Source: CBDUXT01 sp965371245 (lineage in GTDB: Bacteria > Planctomycetota > Phycisphaerae > UBA1845). Taken from it: a DNA stretch of 9,856 nucleotides. Below the pieces are notes generated by a model. That model was not told the origin of the DNA and did not search any database. It was given only the letters and a program-made list of their open reading frames with translations. Every line of letters starts with the position of its first letter. Position 1 is the first letter of the stretch. The stretch is taken from the NCBI GenBank assembly GCA_965371245.1, contig CBDUXT010000143.1, positions 1 through 9,856 of the forward strand. Reading direction: 5' to 3'. The position numbers and the translations under genes are program-made. Below, piece after piece: positions 1-6,798 of the stretch.

Positions 1-35
1 CGCACTTGACCCGGACATGCCTTTCATGGATAGGT

Positions 36-50
36 CGGGTCATCGACCCG
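36..50 (-). terminator. Small hairpin downstream of the enoyl-CoA hydratase gene
   Basis: A six-base-pair stem (CGGGTC / GACCCG) with a three-base loop lies just past the stop codon of the enoyl-CoA hydratase gene. It could help end the transcript, but no T-tract follows it on the minus strand, so it is not a classical intrinsic terminator. GACCCGG also occurs at 8-14, so an alternative pairing is possible. Confidence 0.25.
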
Positions 51-58
51 GCATTACT

Positions 59-829
59 CTACTTGCCCTTGAACTCCGGCTTGCGCTTTTCGAGAAAGGC
101 CTTCATGCCCTCCTTCTGGTCCTCGGTGGCGAACAGCGAGTAGAACAAGCGGCGTTCGTATTCGAGCCCCTGATGCAGCGTCGTTTCATCCACCGCCAGA
201 ACCGCCTCCTTGGCCGCCTTGAGGGCGAGCGGCGGCTTCTGGGCGATCTGCTGAGCAAGACGAACGGCCTCGTCGAGAAACCGCTCTTTCGAGACCACCT
301 TGGTCACCAGTCCCGCATCGAAGGCTTCCGTGGCCGACAGGAACTTGCCCGCGAGGATGACCTCCATCGCCTTGAACTTGCCGATCGCCCGGGTGAGGCG
401 CTGCGTCCCGCCCGCCCCGGGGATCACACCGATGTTGATCTCGGGCTGACCGAACTGGGCGGTCTCCGATGCCACGATCATGTCGCAGTGCATGGACAGC
501 TCGCACCCACCGCCCAGCGCATAGCCGCTGACGGCCGCGATGATCGGCTTGCGAACCGCGGCGATGCGTTTCCACCGGGCGAGGTTGTTGCGTTCGCTCA
601 TTTGCACCACCGACGCCTCGGCCATCTCGCCGATGTCGGCCCCGGCGGCGAAGGCGCGCTCGCTGCCGGCGAGGACGATGACGTAGATGTTCTCGTCGCG
701 GTCGAAGCCTTCGAGCACGTCAATCAGCATGTCCATCAACTCAACGGAGAGTGCGTTGAGCACCTCCGGCCGATTGAGGGTCGCGATGCCGACGTGCCCG
801 TCCGTTCGCTTCAGAATCAGTTCGCTCAT
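59..829 (-). CDS. Enoyl-CoA hydratase (crotonase family)
   Basis: A 256-residue soluble protein of the usual length for a short-chain enoyl-CoA hydratase, which adds water across the double bond of trans-2-enoyl-CoA in fatty-acid or related acyl-CoA degradation. The oxyanion-hole blocks are visible: AFAAGADI at about 60-66 and YALGGGCE at 103-110. Both acid/base glutamates are present, Glu110 (GGGCE) and Glu130 (FGQPE), followed by the typical IPGAGGTQRL at 137-145. This argues for a true hydratase rather than an isomerase or hydrolase. The start is the ATG at 829; an in-frame ATG at 841 would add four residues, and neither has a good ribosome binding site. It follows the other crotonase gene by about 40 bases on the same strand, so the two are probably co-transcribed. 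The substrate chain length cannot be told from the sequence. Confidence 0.9.
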   Translation of the reverse strand: MSELILKRTDGHVGIATLNRPEVLNALSVELMDMLIDVLEGFDRDENIYVIVLAGSERAFAAGADIGEMAEASVVQMSERNNLARWKRIAAVRKPIIAAVSGYALGGGCELSMHCDMIVASETAQFGQPEINIGVIPGAGGTQRLTRAIGKFKAMEVILAGKFLSATEAFDAGLVTKVVSKERFLDEAVRLAQQIAQKPPLALKAAKEAVLAVDETTLHQGLEYERRLFYSLFATEDQKEGMKAFLEKRKPEFKGK

Positions 830-870
830 AACGGTTGCCATTCTTTCGATCGCGGTTCGGTCCGCAAGGC

Positions 871-1722
871 TTACGAGGAGCGTGGTGTTGGCTTCCTCGA
901 CGCCTTCTCGTAATCCACGGGTCGCTTTTCGATGAACGCCTCGATCCCCTCGCGCACCTCCGGCGAGGTGTTGTGCAGGCTGAGCCACTCGCGGGCGTGG
1001 CCGATCGTTGCGTGCCACGACAGATCCCGCCAGAAGTTGAGCTGTTGCTTCGTGTAGCGCGTACACTCCGGCATCTTGTCGATCAGCTTGTCGCACAGTC
1101 GGTCCACGGCCTGGTCAAGTTGCCCCCGCGGCACGACTTCGTTGACCAGCCCCCACGCCAGCGCTTTGTCGGCAGGGATGTCTTCGCAGAGGAAAAGGAT
1201 TTCGCGGGCTCGGCGGTCGCCGACGATGAGCGGAAGCCACTGCGTCGCGCCGGCCGCCGCGACGCTTCCCCGTTCCGTGCCAACCTGCTTGATGATGATG
1301 TCATCCGCTGCCACCGCGAGGTCGCAGGAGATGTTCATCTCGTTGCCGCCGCCCACCACCATGCCGTTGAGGCGCGCGACGGTGACCTTTCCGATGTTCC
1401 GCAGCTTCTCGTGGACCTCGATGAACAGCCGCATCCACTTCCAGTATTCGTCGGGTCGATCGAGGCAGCGTTCGTGCTGCTCTTTCAGGTCGGCGCCGGT
1501 ACAGAAGGCACGGTCGCCCGCGCCCGTGAGCACCAGGACGCGGACTTCGTCGTCCCAGGAGGCGTCTTCGAACGCCCGATACAGCTCACTGAGCGTCGGG
1601 TAGTTCAGGCAGTTGAGCACGTCGGGCCGGTTGATCGTAACGGTGGCGCGGCGATCCCGCTTTTGGTACAGAATGTTCGTGAATCCCAGCGAGTCGGCCG
1701 ATTGCGGCGTTGGGAAGTCCAT
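871..1722 (-). CDS. Crotonase-superfamily protein, BamA/Oah-like
   Basis: A 283-residue crotonase-fold protein. The CoA-binding and oxyanion-hole blocks are AFCTGADLKE at about 72-81 and NGMVVGGGNE at 119-128. Glu128 matches the first catalytic glutamate of enoyl-CoA hydratase. By ungapped alignment the second falls on Gly148 (KQVGTERGS), so ordinary hydratase chemistry is doubtful. Several blocks resemble, from memory, 6-oxocyclohex-1-ene-1-carbonyl-CoA hydrolase (BamA/Oah) of anaerobic benzoyl-CoA breakdown: GDRAFCTG, the EYWKWMRLF stretch, FLPL-like WLPLIVG, LCEDIPADKA, GLVNEVVP and REWLSLHNTS. It is about 95 residues shorter than those enzymes, mostly missing the insertion after the VVP block. 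The start is the ATG at 1722, preceded by GAGGAT at good spacing. It probably leads a two-gene operon with the hydratase downstream. Crotonase membership is certain; the reaction is not. A thioester hydrolase, dienoyl-CoA hydratase or MenB-like role remains possible. Confidence 0.85.
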   Translation of the reverse strand: MDFPTPQSADSLGFTNILYQKRDRRATVTINRPDVLNCLNYPTLSELYRAFEDASWDDEVRVLVLTGAGDRAFCTGADLKEQHERCLDRPDEYWKWMRLFIEVHEKLRNIGKVTVARLNGMVVGGGNEMNISCDLAVAADDIIIKQVGTERGSVAAAGATQWLPLIVGDRRAREILFLCEDIPADKALAWGLVNEVVPRGQLDQAVDRLCDKLIDKMPECTRYTKQQLNFWRDLSWHATIGHAREWLSLHNTSPEVREGIEAFIEKRPVDYEKASRKPTPRSS

Positions 1723-1775
1723 GCGAGATCCTCGTGCCGGGCGGCGTCCGGTTGGCCGCGCCAAGAGCGAGCATC

Positions 1776-1781
1776 ATTCTA
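1776..1781 (-). promoter_or_regulatory. Possible -10 element for the crotonase operon
   Basis: On the minus strand this reads TAGAAT, five of six matches to the sigma-70 -10 consensus, and lies 53 bases upstream of the BamA-like gene start. No good -35 hexamer is found at 17 bases, so this is only a weak suggestion. Confidence 0.25.
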
Positions 1782-1857
1782 CCGAGGCGGCTACGCCCCG
1801 CCATCGCGATACCCAAACGCGGGGCCATTTCCTCTCGGGTGCGGCTCTGAGAAATCC

Positions 1858-1886
1858 TTCACGAAAGCGCTTCGAGCGGATACAAT
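1858..1886 (+). promoter_or_regulatory. Sigma-70-type promoter for the DUF547 gene
   Basis: TTCACG at 1858-1863 (four of six -35 matches) is followed after exactly 17 bases by TACAAT at 1881-1886 (five of six -10 matches). Transcription would begin near 1893, giving an untranslated leader of about 40 bases that contains the AAGGAG ribosome binding site at 1918-1923. An intact promoter and ribosome binding site suggest that, if the downstream gene is broken, it broke recently. Confidence 0.5.
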
Positions 1887-1931
1887 ATTCAAGGGCGCCG
1901 GGAGCTAACCGGCCGCCAAGGAGTGTGCAGA

Positions 1932-2798
1932 ATGAACGATGATTCGCAGGCAAGTTGCGGGTGTTGCGGGCCGTGGATCAAGCGGTGTGTCGGCGGCGTG
2001 CTGCTCGTCGCGGCGGGAACGGCCGGCGTGGTCGCATGTTTGAACGGTGGGCTGTTCGGCGCGCCGGCCGTCGTGCCGGTCGAGGCCTATGCCGCGTCGA
2101 TGGGCGAGGCGACCTTCGACCACTCGCGGTTTGACGCCCTGCTCAAACGGCGCATCGATCAACACGGCTGGGTTGATTAGGCGGCGCTACGCAAAGACCC
2201 GTCCGAGCTCGACGCCTACATCACGTCACTCTCTGGCGCACCGTTCGACAAGCTCGGTCGTGATGGAAAGCTCGCCTTGCTCATCAACGCCTACAATGCC
2301 TTCACCCTCCGGTTGATGCTGGATCACTATCCGCTCAAGTCCATCCGTGACATCCCCAAGGCCAAACGCTGGGCTGCCCGGCGGTGGCGCGTCGCGGGCA
2401 ACACGTGGAGCCTCAACGACATCGAGCACGAGCAGGTTCGCGCCAAGTTTGCGGAGCCGCGGATTCACTTCGCCCTCGTGTGTGCCTCGGTGGGATGCCC
2501 GCCGTTGCGTAACGAGGCGTTCACGGCCGAAAAGCTTGATGCGCAGCTCCAGGATCAGACGCGCTACGTTCACACGCACGCCCGATGGTTTCGCTTCGAC
2601 GAGGCACGCAATACCCTCCATCTGACGCGCCTCTACGACTGGTACGGCGGCGACTTCGAGCAAGCCGCGGGCAGCGTCACGGCGTTTGTCTCACGACACG
2701 CCCCTTCCGTGATGTCGGCCGTTGGTGCAGGCAAGAAGCTCAAGATCAAGTGGCTGAAGTATGACTGGTCGATCAACGAACGGAGCGAGGCGCCGTAG
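1932..2798 (+). pseudogene. Membrane-anchored DUF547 protein interrupted by an amber codon
   Basis: One frame reads through from the ATG at 1932 to the TAG at 2796-2798 with a single internal stop, TAG at 2178-2180 (codon 83). Before it come a Cys-rich N-terminus, one hydrophobic segment at about 19-38 (signal anchor or uncleaved signal) and the beginning of a DUF547 domain (FDALLKRRIDQHGWVD). After it the same frame continues the domain at once: AALRKDPSELDAY, then LLINAYNAFTLRL, then FALVCASVGCPPLRNEAF, then LYDWYGGDF. The last two are hallmark DUF547 blocks. Family members commonly read VDYAAL here, so a tyrosine codon (TAC or TAT) has probably become TAG. The start is supported by AAGGAG eight bases upstream of the ATG, and a promoter lies at 1858-1886. 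The molecular function of DUF547 is not established. Options are a recent pseudogene, an assembly or sequencing error, or amber readthrough. No start with a ribosome binding site follows the stop, so translation of the second half alone looks unlikely. Confidence 0.8.
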
Positions 2799-2808
2799 AA
2801 CCTGTTCA

Positions 2809-2849
2809 TGGGTGCCCTGGCCAAGCGCAGCGCGGCCATGCCACGCCCA
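2809..2849. terminator. Imperfect hairpin between convergent genes
   Basis: TGGGTG at 2809-2814 pairs with CGCCCA at 2844-2849 (one G-T pair). Nested inside, TGGCC at 2818-2822 pairs with GGCCA at 2834-2838 around a GC-rich loop. The structure fills the 70-base gap between the convergent DUF547 and prepilin genes and could act as a bidirectional terminator. It has no T-tract on either side, so it may instead be a dispersed palindrome. Confidence 0.35.
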
Positions 2850-2868
2850 ATTCCCGTAGGTCTGGGTA

Positions 2869-4032
2869 CTAATCCGGCGCCTGGTTGACGACGCAGTCTT
2901 CGTAGGACGCGCGACCCCCACCCGAGCGGATCAGCCCGGTCCGAATGAACTGGGCCGGCAGGGTGTCCTTTTGCCAGCCGTCTCCGCGAACGATCACGCA
3001 GCGGTGTCGCTGTTGCTCGGGGTTGCCGTTCCCGTAAATGAGCTCGCTGCGATAGTGGCGGGCGTAGCCCCGGTCGTCCTCCGTGCCCTCGATGTAGATC
3101 TTCTGCGTCTCCGCGTGCGCATCGACGAACGCCCGGTTGTAGGTCCAATCGCGGCCATGCCAGCCCTTGAGCACCTTCGTCGGACCGGGATCGATTCCGT
3201 CGATGAAGTCGCACTGCTCGGTCCAAACCGACCAGGCCCAGCGACCGATGTTTTCTTCGTAGAACAACGTGCGGGCGGGCGTCGTCACGCGGGAGGTTGG
3301 CCGCATGTAGGGGGAATTGCTCCCCATCTCGTTGCCCGCGAAGCCGGGACCGAGGGTCCCCCCCGGTGCCCAGATCATGAACACGTTGGCCGCGTAGCTT
3401 GTGCCGAACTGGTCGTAGGACGTTCGGTCGGTGTTTGACACCCAATCCGCACAGTGTGCCCCACGTGGCGGGCCGTCATCGCCCGGGCATTTGAACAGGT
3501 CGAGCTCTCGCCGCGTGTCCTGTTCCGCCGTGCGCCGATCGAACCGCCCGCTTCCGAAAGCGTCGGGGAAGCCGCCGGCGTAGAGGATGTCGTTCATCGG
3601 CCTGGTGAAGGGTCCGAATCCGGCCTTGGTTCCATACTTGCTGTTGAGCGGATCACCACCCGAGCCTGTGAGGAAGTCGTCCTGCCCGATGCCGCTCTTA
3701 CCGCCCCACTCATAGGCGCCGATGTAGATGGGCGTGGTGCATAGGTCGCTCAGGTCATCCTCGCCGCACTGGGCGAACTGCAGGGTGTGGGTCGGGATGC
3801 CCCAACCGCTCCGGTCGTCCGCCTGATAGACGCGGCTGCTCGTTGCGATGTTCTTGATGTTCGCCAGGCAGGCCGCCTGTTTTGACTGCCGTCGTGCGGC
3901 CTCAAGCGACGGGAGAAGCATGGAGATCAAGAGGGCGATGATCGCGATGACCACGAGCAACTCGATCAGTGTGAAGGCCGGTTGGCTACTCCGTCGCGGG
4001 CGGAAGTTTCCGAGCCATCGGTTCGGCGTCAC
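2869..4032 (-). CDS. Prepilin-like protein with N-terminal methylation motif (DUF1559/H-X9-DG type)
   Basis: A 387-residue type II secretion or type IV pilin-like protein. A basic leader of 19 residues precedes FTLIELLVVIAIIALL at 20-35, the class III prepilin signature with the conserved Glu24 at +5 of the mature protein. The segment serves both as membrane anchor and as assembly helix. The residue before the cleavage site is Ala rather than the usual Gly. The C-terminal domain is rich in Gly, Asp, Tyr and Trp. At about 291-308 it has WHGRDWTYNRAFVDAHAE, a variant of the H-X9-DG block found in the large planctomycete prepilin families. The start is taken as the GTG at 4032 because GGGAG sits seven bases upstream; a TTG at 4089 in the same frame would add 19 residues. 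It lies 142 bases after frr on the same strand with no pilus or secretion genes nearby. Whether it builds a pseudopilus or is a free-standing surface protein cannot be told from here. Confidence 0.85.
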   Translation of the reverse strand: MTPNRWLGNFRPRRSSQPAFTLIELLVVIAIIALLISMLLPSLEAARRQSKQAACLANIKNIATSSRVYQADDRSGWGIPTHTLQFAQCGEDDLSDLCTTPIYIGAYEWGGKSGIGQDDFLTGSGGDPLNSKYGTKAGFGPFTRPMNDILYAGGFPDAFGSGRFDRRTAEQDTRRELDLFKCPGDDGPPRGAHCADWVSNTDRTSYDQFGTSYAANVFMIWAPGGTLGPGFAGNEMGSNSPYMRPTSRVTTPARTLFYEENIGRWAWSVWTEQCDFIDGIDPGPTKVLKGWHGRDWTYNRAFVDAHAETQKIYIEGTEDDRGYARHYRSELIYGNGNPEQQRHRCVIVRGDGWQKDTLPAQFIRTGLIRSGGGRASYEDCVVNQAPD

Positions 4033-4174
4033 CGAGTGTCTCCCATGTGTGTTCGCGGGTCGAACAGTCTCGCGCCCGACCGACGACAAGCAAGCCGAGC
4101 CTCACTTGAAACGCGCCGTCAGGAGCCGGAATCCGCCATGGGAGGACGAGAATACCGGCCGCAACGGGCATCGG

Positions 4175-4741
4175 TCACACCTGTTCGATCTCCTTGGACT
4201 TGGCCTTGAGAACGGCTTCGATCTCGTCCTCGTATTTCTTGGTGGCTTTCTGCACGGCGTCTTTGATGTCCTTTGCCTGGTCCTCGCCGATGGTTTTGGC
4301 TTTTTCCTCGCCGTCGGCGGCCTTGTTGGCGTCGCGGCGCGCGTTGCGGACGGCGATCTTCTGCGCCTCGGCCATCTTCTTGACCTGCTGGACCAGCGAC
4401 TGACGCCGCTCGCCGGAGAGCGGCGGAATCGGCAGGCGAATCGCCTTGCCGTCGCTTTGCGGCGCGATGCCCAGGTCCGACGCCTGCAACCCGCGCTCGA
4501 TGTCTTTTAGCGTGCCCGGGTCGAAGGGTTTGACCAACAGGGTGCTCGGGTCGGGCACGGAGACGGTGGCCAACTCACGCAACTCCATGGTGCTGCCGTA
4601 GCTGGCCACTTCGAGTTTGATGTGCTCGATGAGCCCTGGGTGCGCTCGGCCCGTGCGGACGCCGCGGAGTTCCTGTTTGAGGAACTCGACGGCCTTGGCC
4701 ATCCTGGCGGAGCACTCCTTTTGAATCGACTCTCCTGCCAT
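4175..4741 (-). CDS. frr: Ribosome recycling factor
   Basis: A 188-residue cytoplasmic protein, matching the family length of about 185. It splits post-termination ribosomes together with EF-G so that subunits and mRNA can be reused. The family blocks are present: VRTGRAHPGLIEHI near 27-40, TVSVPDPSTLLVKPFDP near 63-79, IRLPIPPLSGERR near 104-116, and the charged C-terminal helix ending KSKEIEQV. The start is the ATG at 4741, with GGGAG nine bases upstream. It closes the conserved order rpsB-tsf-pyrH-frr. The gap to pyrH is unusually long (273 bases) and holds an inverted-palindrome element, so frr may have its own promoter or depend on readthrough. I saw no clear promoter. Confidence 0.96.
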   Translation of the reverse strand: MAGESIQKECSARMAKAVEFLKQELRGVRTGRAHPGLIEHIKLEVASYGSTMELRELATVSVPDPSTLLVKPFDPGTLKDIERGLQASDLGIAPQSDGKAIRLPIPPLSGERRQSLVQQVKKMAEAQKIAVRNARRDANKAADGEEKAKTIGEDQAKDIKDAVQKATKKYEDEIEAVLKAKSKEIEQV

Positions 4742-4760
4742 GGAACGGTTCTCCCTCTCA

Positions 4761-4819
4761 GTAGGACGGGCTATTGCCCGCCGTTCGACCACGAGAAGGC
4801 GGGCAATAGCCCGCCCTAC
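4761..4819. repeat. REPIN-like inverted pair of short palindromes
   Basis: Two 22-base arms, 4761-4782 and 4798-4819, are inverted copies of each other with 21 of 22 positions matching; the one difference is at 4766. They flank a 15-base loop. Each arm is itself a small palindrome with the core GGGC-N4-GCCC (loops TATT and AATA). An inverted pair of palindromic units is the layout of REP doublets (REPINs), dispersed elements mobilised by REP-associated tyrosine transposases (RAYT) in other bacteria. It ends 19 bases upstream of the frr start, so the hairpin would form in the frr leader RNA. A Rho-independent terminator is less likely, as no T-tract follows on the minus strand. Confidence 0.6.
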
Positions 4820-4887
4820 CCGCAAGACATCATGACGCAGCGCATCAGCCATGCGTCAAATACCCTGATCAAACACGCAGTTCGAAC

Positions 4888-4905
4888 GCTCGCCGTTGGG
4901 CGAGC
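4888..4905 (-). terminator. Hairpin in the pyrH-frr gap
   Basis: GCTCGCC and GGCGAGC form a perfect seven-base-pair stem around a four-base loop, 110 bases after the pyrH stop. No T-tract follows on the minus strand. A second inverted repeat, TGACGCA at 4833-4839 with TGCGTCA at 4852-4858, lies further downstream. The gap 4742-5014 thus holds three inverted structures and no gene I can support. Confidence 0.25.
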
Positions 4906-5014
4906 CGAGGCGCCCGAGACGAACGGAACCGGATCAGTTGTCGAGGTGGAATCTTACCGCGTTACAGGTGGGAAATGAAGTCCGGCCAGGGGTGCATCCG
5001 TGGCTTGCGACCCG

Positions 5015-5746
5015 TTACGCGCCGCCGTCGATCCGTGTGCCGATGCTCTCTCCGAGCACGGCCGCCCGCATGTTGCCGCTCTTGCGAAGGTTCAACACGA
5101 CGATGGGGACGTTGCTTCGCTGGCACAGGTCAACCGCCGAGACGTCCATGACCCCGAGCCGGCGGTCGATCACCTCGTTGTACGTCAAGTGCTCGATTCG
5201 CGTGGCCGACGCGTCGGTGGCCGGGTCGGCTGTGTACACGCCGTCCACCTTCGTCGCCTTGAGCAGCAGGTCCGCCCGAACCTCGGCCGCCCGCAGCGCC
5301 GCGCCCGTGTCGGTCGTCACGAAGGGGTTGCCCGTGCCGGCCGCGAAAATGACCACGCGACCCTTCTCGAGGTGCCTGATCGCCCGGCGGCGGATGAACC
5401 GTTCGCACACGTTCTCGACGGTGAGCGCCGACTGCACGCGCGTGGGCACGCCCAACGACTCCAGTGTGTCCTGGACCGCCAGGGCGTTGATCACCGTGGC
5501 GAGCATGCCCATGTAGTGCCCGGTTGTCTCCTCGATGGGCGAATCCTTGGCGATGGCCGAGCCGCGAACCAGGTTCCCGCCGCCAACGACGACACAAACT
5601 TCGACGCCCAGATCGACGACGAGTTTGATTTCCTCGGCGAGGCGGATCATCTCCGCACCGTCGATACCACTGCCGCCGCTCGCGCAGAGCCCCTCGCCGC
5701 TGATCTTCAGGAGCACTCGGCCGTACTTGGCTGGCTGCGCGGGCAT
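5015..5746 (-). CDS. pyrH: UMP kinase
   Basis: A 243-residue bacterial uridylate kinase (amino-acid kinase fold, usually a hexamer). It phosphorylates UMP to UDP in pyrimidine nucleotide synthesis and is typically regulated by GTP and UTP. Visible blocks are LLKISGEGL at 12-20, VVVGGGNLVRG at 52-62 (phosphate-binding glycines), HYMGMLATVINALA at 77-90, FAAGTGNPFVTTDT at 134-147 (UMP and catalytic region), and LLKATKVDGVYTADP at 161-175. The start is the ATG at 5746, with GGAGG five bases upstream. It sits 62 bases after tsf, with an intrinsic terminator-like hairpin in between that may lower its expression relative to rpsB and tsf. Confidence 0.96.
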   Translation of the reverse strand: MPAQPAKYGRVLLKISGEGLCASGGSGIDGAEMIRLAEEIKLVVDLGVEVCVVVGGGNLVRGSAIAKDSPIEETTGHYMGMLATVINALAVQDTLESLGVPTRVQSALTVENVCERFIRRRAIRHLEKGRVVIFAAGTGNPFVTTDTGAALRAAEVRADLLLKATKVDGVYTADPATDASATRIEHLTYNEVIDRRLGVMDVSAVDLCQRSNVPIVVLNLRKSGNMRAAVLGESIGTRIDGGA

Positions 5747-5766
5747 GCCGTCCTCCGTGGCGCGGG

Positions 5767-5791
5767 CAAGAGAAAAGGGCCTTTCGGCCCT
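5767..5791 (-). terminator. Intrinsic terminator-like hairpin between tsf and pyrH
   Basis: Read on the minus strand this is AGGGCC-GAAA-GGCCCT followed by TTTCTCTT: a six-base-pair GC-rich stem, a GNRA tetraloop and a pyrimidine tail starting with T residues. It begins 18 bases after the tsf stop and ends about 20 bases before the pyrH start. It probably ends part of the rpsB-tsf transcripts and lets some through to pyrH. Confidence 0.6.
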
Positions 5792-5808
5792 CGGTGAAAC
5801 GGCAACGC

Positions 5809-6642
5809 TCAGCCGCCGATCTTCATAATGACAAGGTCGGTCACGGCGTTGACCCCGGCCTCTTTGAGGCAATCGCTGATTTTCTTCTTGCCATAGTCGT
5901 CGGTCTTGACGTGCAACTGCTCCATGAGGACCCGCTCGCCGTAGAAGGCGTTGACCTTCCCGTCGGCTATTTTGGCGACAATCGCCTCGGGCTTGCCCGC
6001 CTCCTTGGCCATCTCGATTGCGTCGTTGCGGACTTTCTCGATGTCCGCGGCCGGCACGCCGCTTCGATCAATGGAGAGCGGCTGCGTGAACAGCGCATGC
6101 ATGCACAGATCGCCTCCGACTTTCTTGTTCGACGAGGGCTTGGCGTCCAGCGCGAGCAACACGCCGCTCTTGCCGTCGTGGTGGACGTAGGAACTCAACG
6201 AGGTTCCGGTCACGCGTCGGCACCGCGCGAGGTTCATGGTCTCGCGCAGTTTTCCGAAGACGTCGGTGAAAAGCGACTCCACCTCCGGATCGTCACGGAT
6301 GGCTTGTGGACTCGGTGAGGTGTCCGTGCCGGATGCCACTTTCCTGGCGATCATATCCACAAGCGAGAGGAAGATTTCATTCTTGGCAACCGGGGCGGTC
6401 TCGCATTGAAGCTCGATGATGGCGCCGGTCTCGCCCGAATCGTCGATAAAAACGCCGACGCGCCCCTCACCCGTCGCGCGGTCGGCGCGTTCCGTCATCT
6501 TCCCTTTGTGCCTCTTTCGAAGCCAATCCATGGCCGTTGGAATATCTCCGTCGCACTCGCAAAGAGCTTGTTTGCACTCCATCATCGGGAGATCGGTCTT
6601 CCCGCGAAGATCTTTGACCATCTGAGCCGTGATCGTTCCCAT
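5809..6642 (-). CDS. tsf: Translation elongation factor Ts
   Basis: A 277-residue guanine-nucleotide exchange factor that releases GDP from EF-Tu. The N-terminal UBA-like domain is clear: ITAQMVKDLRGKTDLPMMECKQAL at 4-27. GEGRVGVFIDD follows at 58-68, then the dimerisation region, and the C-terminal module has YGERVLMEQ. The block that usually reads CETDFVARNEEF is CETAPVAKNEIF at 80-91, so the Asp-Phe pair that enters the EF-Tu GTPase domain is replaced by Ala-Pro. From memory planctomycete EF-Ts proteins share this (CESAPVA), so it is probably a lineage trait and not damage. The start is the ATG at 6642, with AAGGAAGG about nine bases upstream. It follows rpsB by 177 bases; in that gap I see only an 11-base tandem duplication. 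Confidence 0.96.
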   Translation of the reverse strand: MGTITAQMVKDLRGKTDLPMMECKQALCECDGDIPTAMDWLRKRHKGKMTERADRATGEGRVGVFIDDSGETGAIIELQCETAPVAKNEIFLSLVDMIARKVASGTDTSPSPQAIRDDPEVESLFTDVFGKLRETMNLARCRRVTGTSLSSYVHHDGKSGVLLALDAKPSSNKKVGGDLCMHALFTQPLSIDRSGVPAADIEKVRNDAIEMAKEAGKPEAIVAKIADGKVNAFYGERVLMEQLHVKTDDYGKKKISDCLKEAGVNAVTDLVIMKIGG

Positions 6643-6798
6643 GGTACGATACCTTCCTTATGACCGCCGCACTCACGGGCACCACGCGCTGATACGGCTC
6701 TCGCTTTGGTGATTCTGCCTGAGGTGGGTGGAGCTTTCCTGCTTACCGGGCTACCCATTCGGCGCCGATGAGTGCTGAATCCGTGTCACCGAACCATC

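Noticed and set aside
835..1908. Long plus-strand open frame of 357 codons
   Set aside because: It lies antisense over the crotonase gene 871-1722, which has clear family motifs and a ribosome binding site. The frame is open only because of high GC at codon positions.
2178..2180. Pyrrolysine or other recoding at the amber codon
   Set aside because: Nothing in the window supports a recoding system, and tyrosine is the expected residue. A nonsense mutation or sequencing error is simpler.
2633..3445. Minus-strand frame of 270 codons
   Set aside because: It is a shifted frame of the prepilin gene and runs antisense to the end of the DUF547 gene; Arg-rich and typical of a shadow.
5000..5797. Plus-strand open frame of 265 codons
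   Set aside because: It is the mirror of pyrH; its translation is Arg/His/Val-rich with no recognisable domain.
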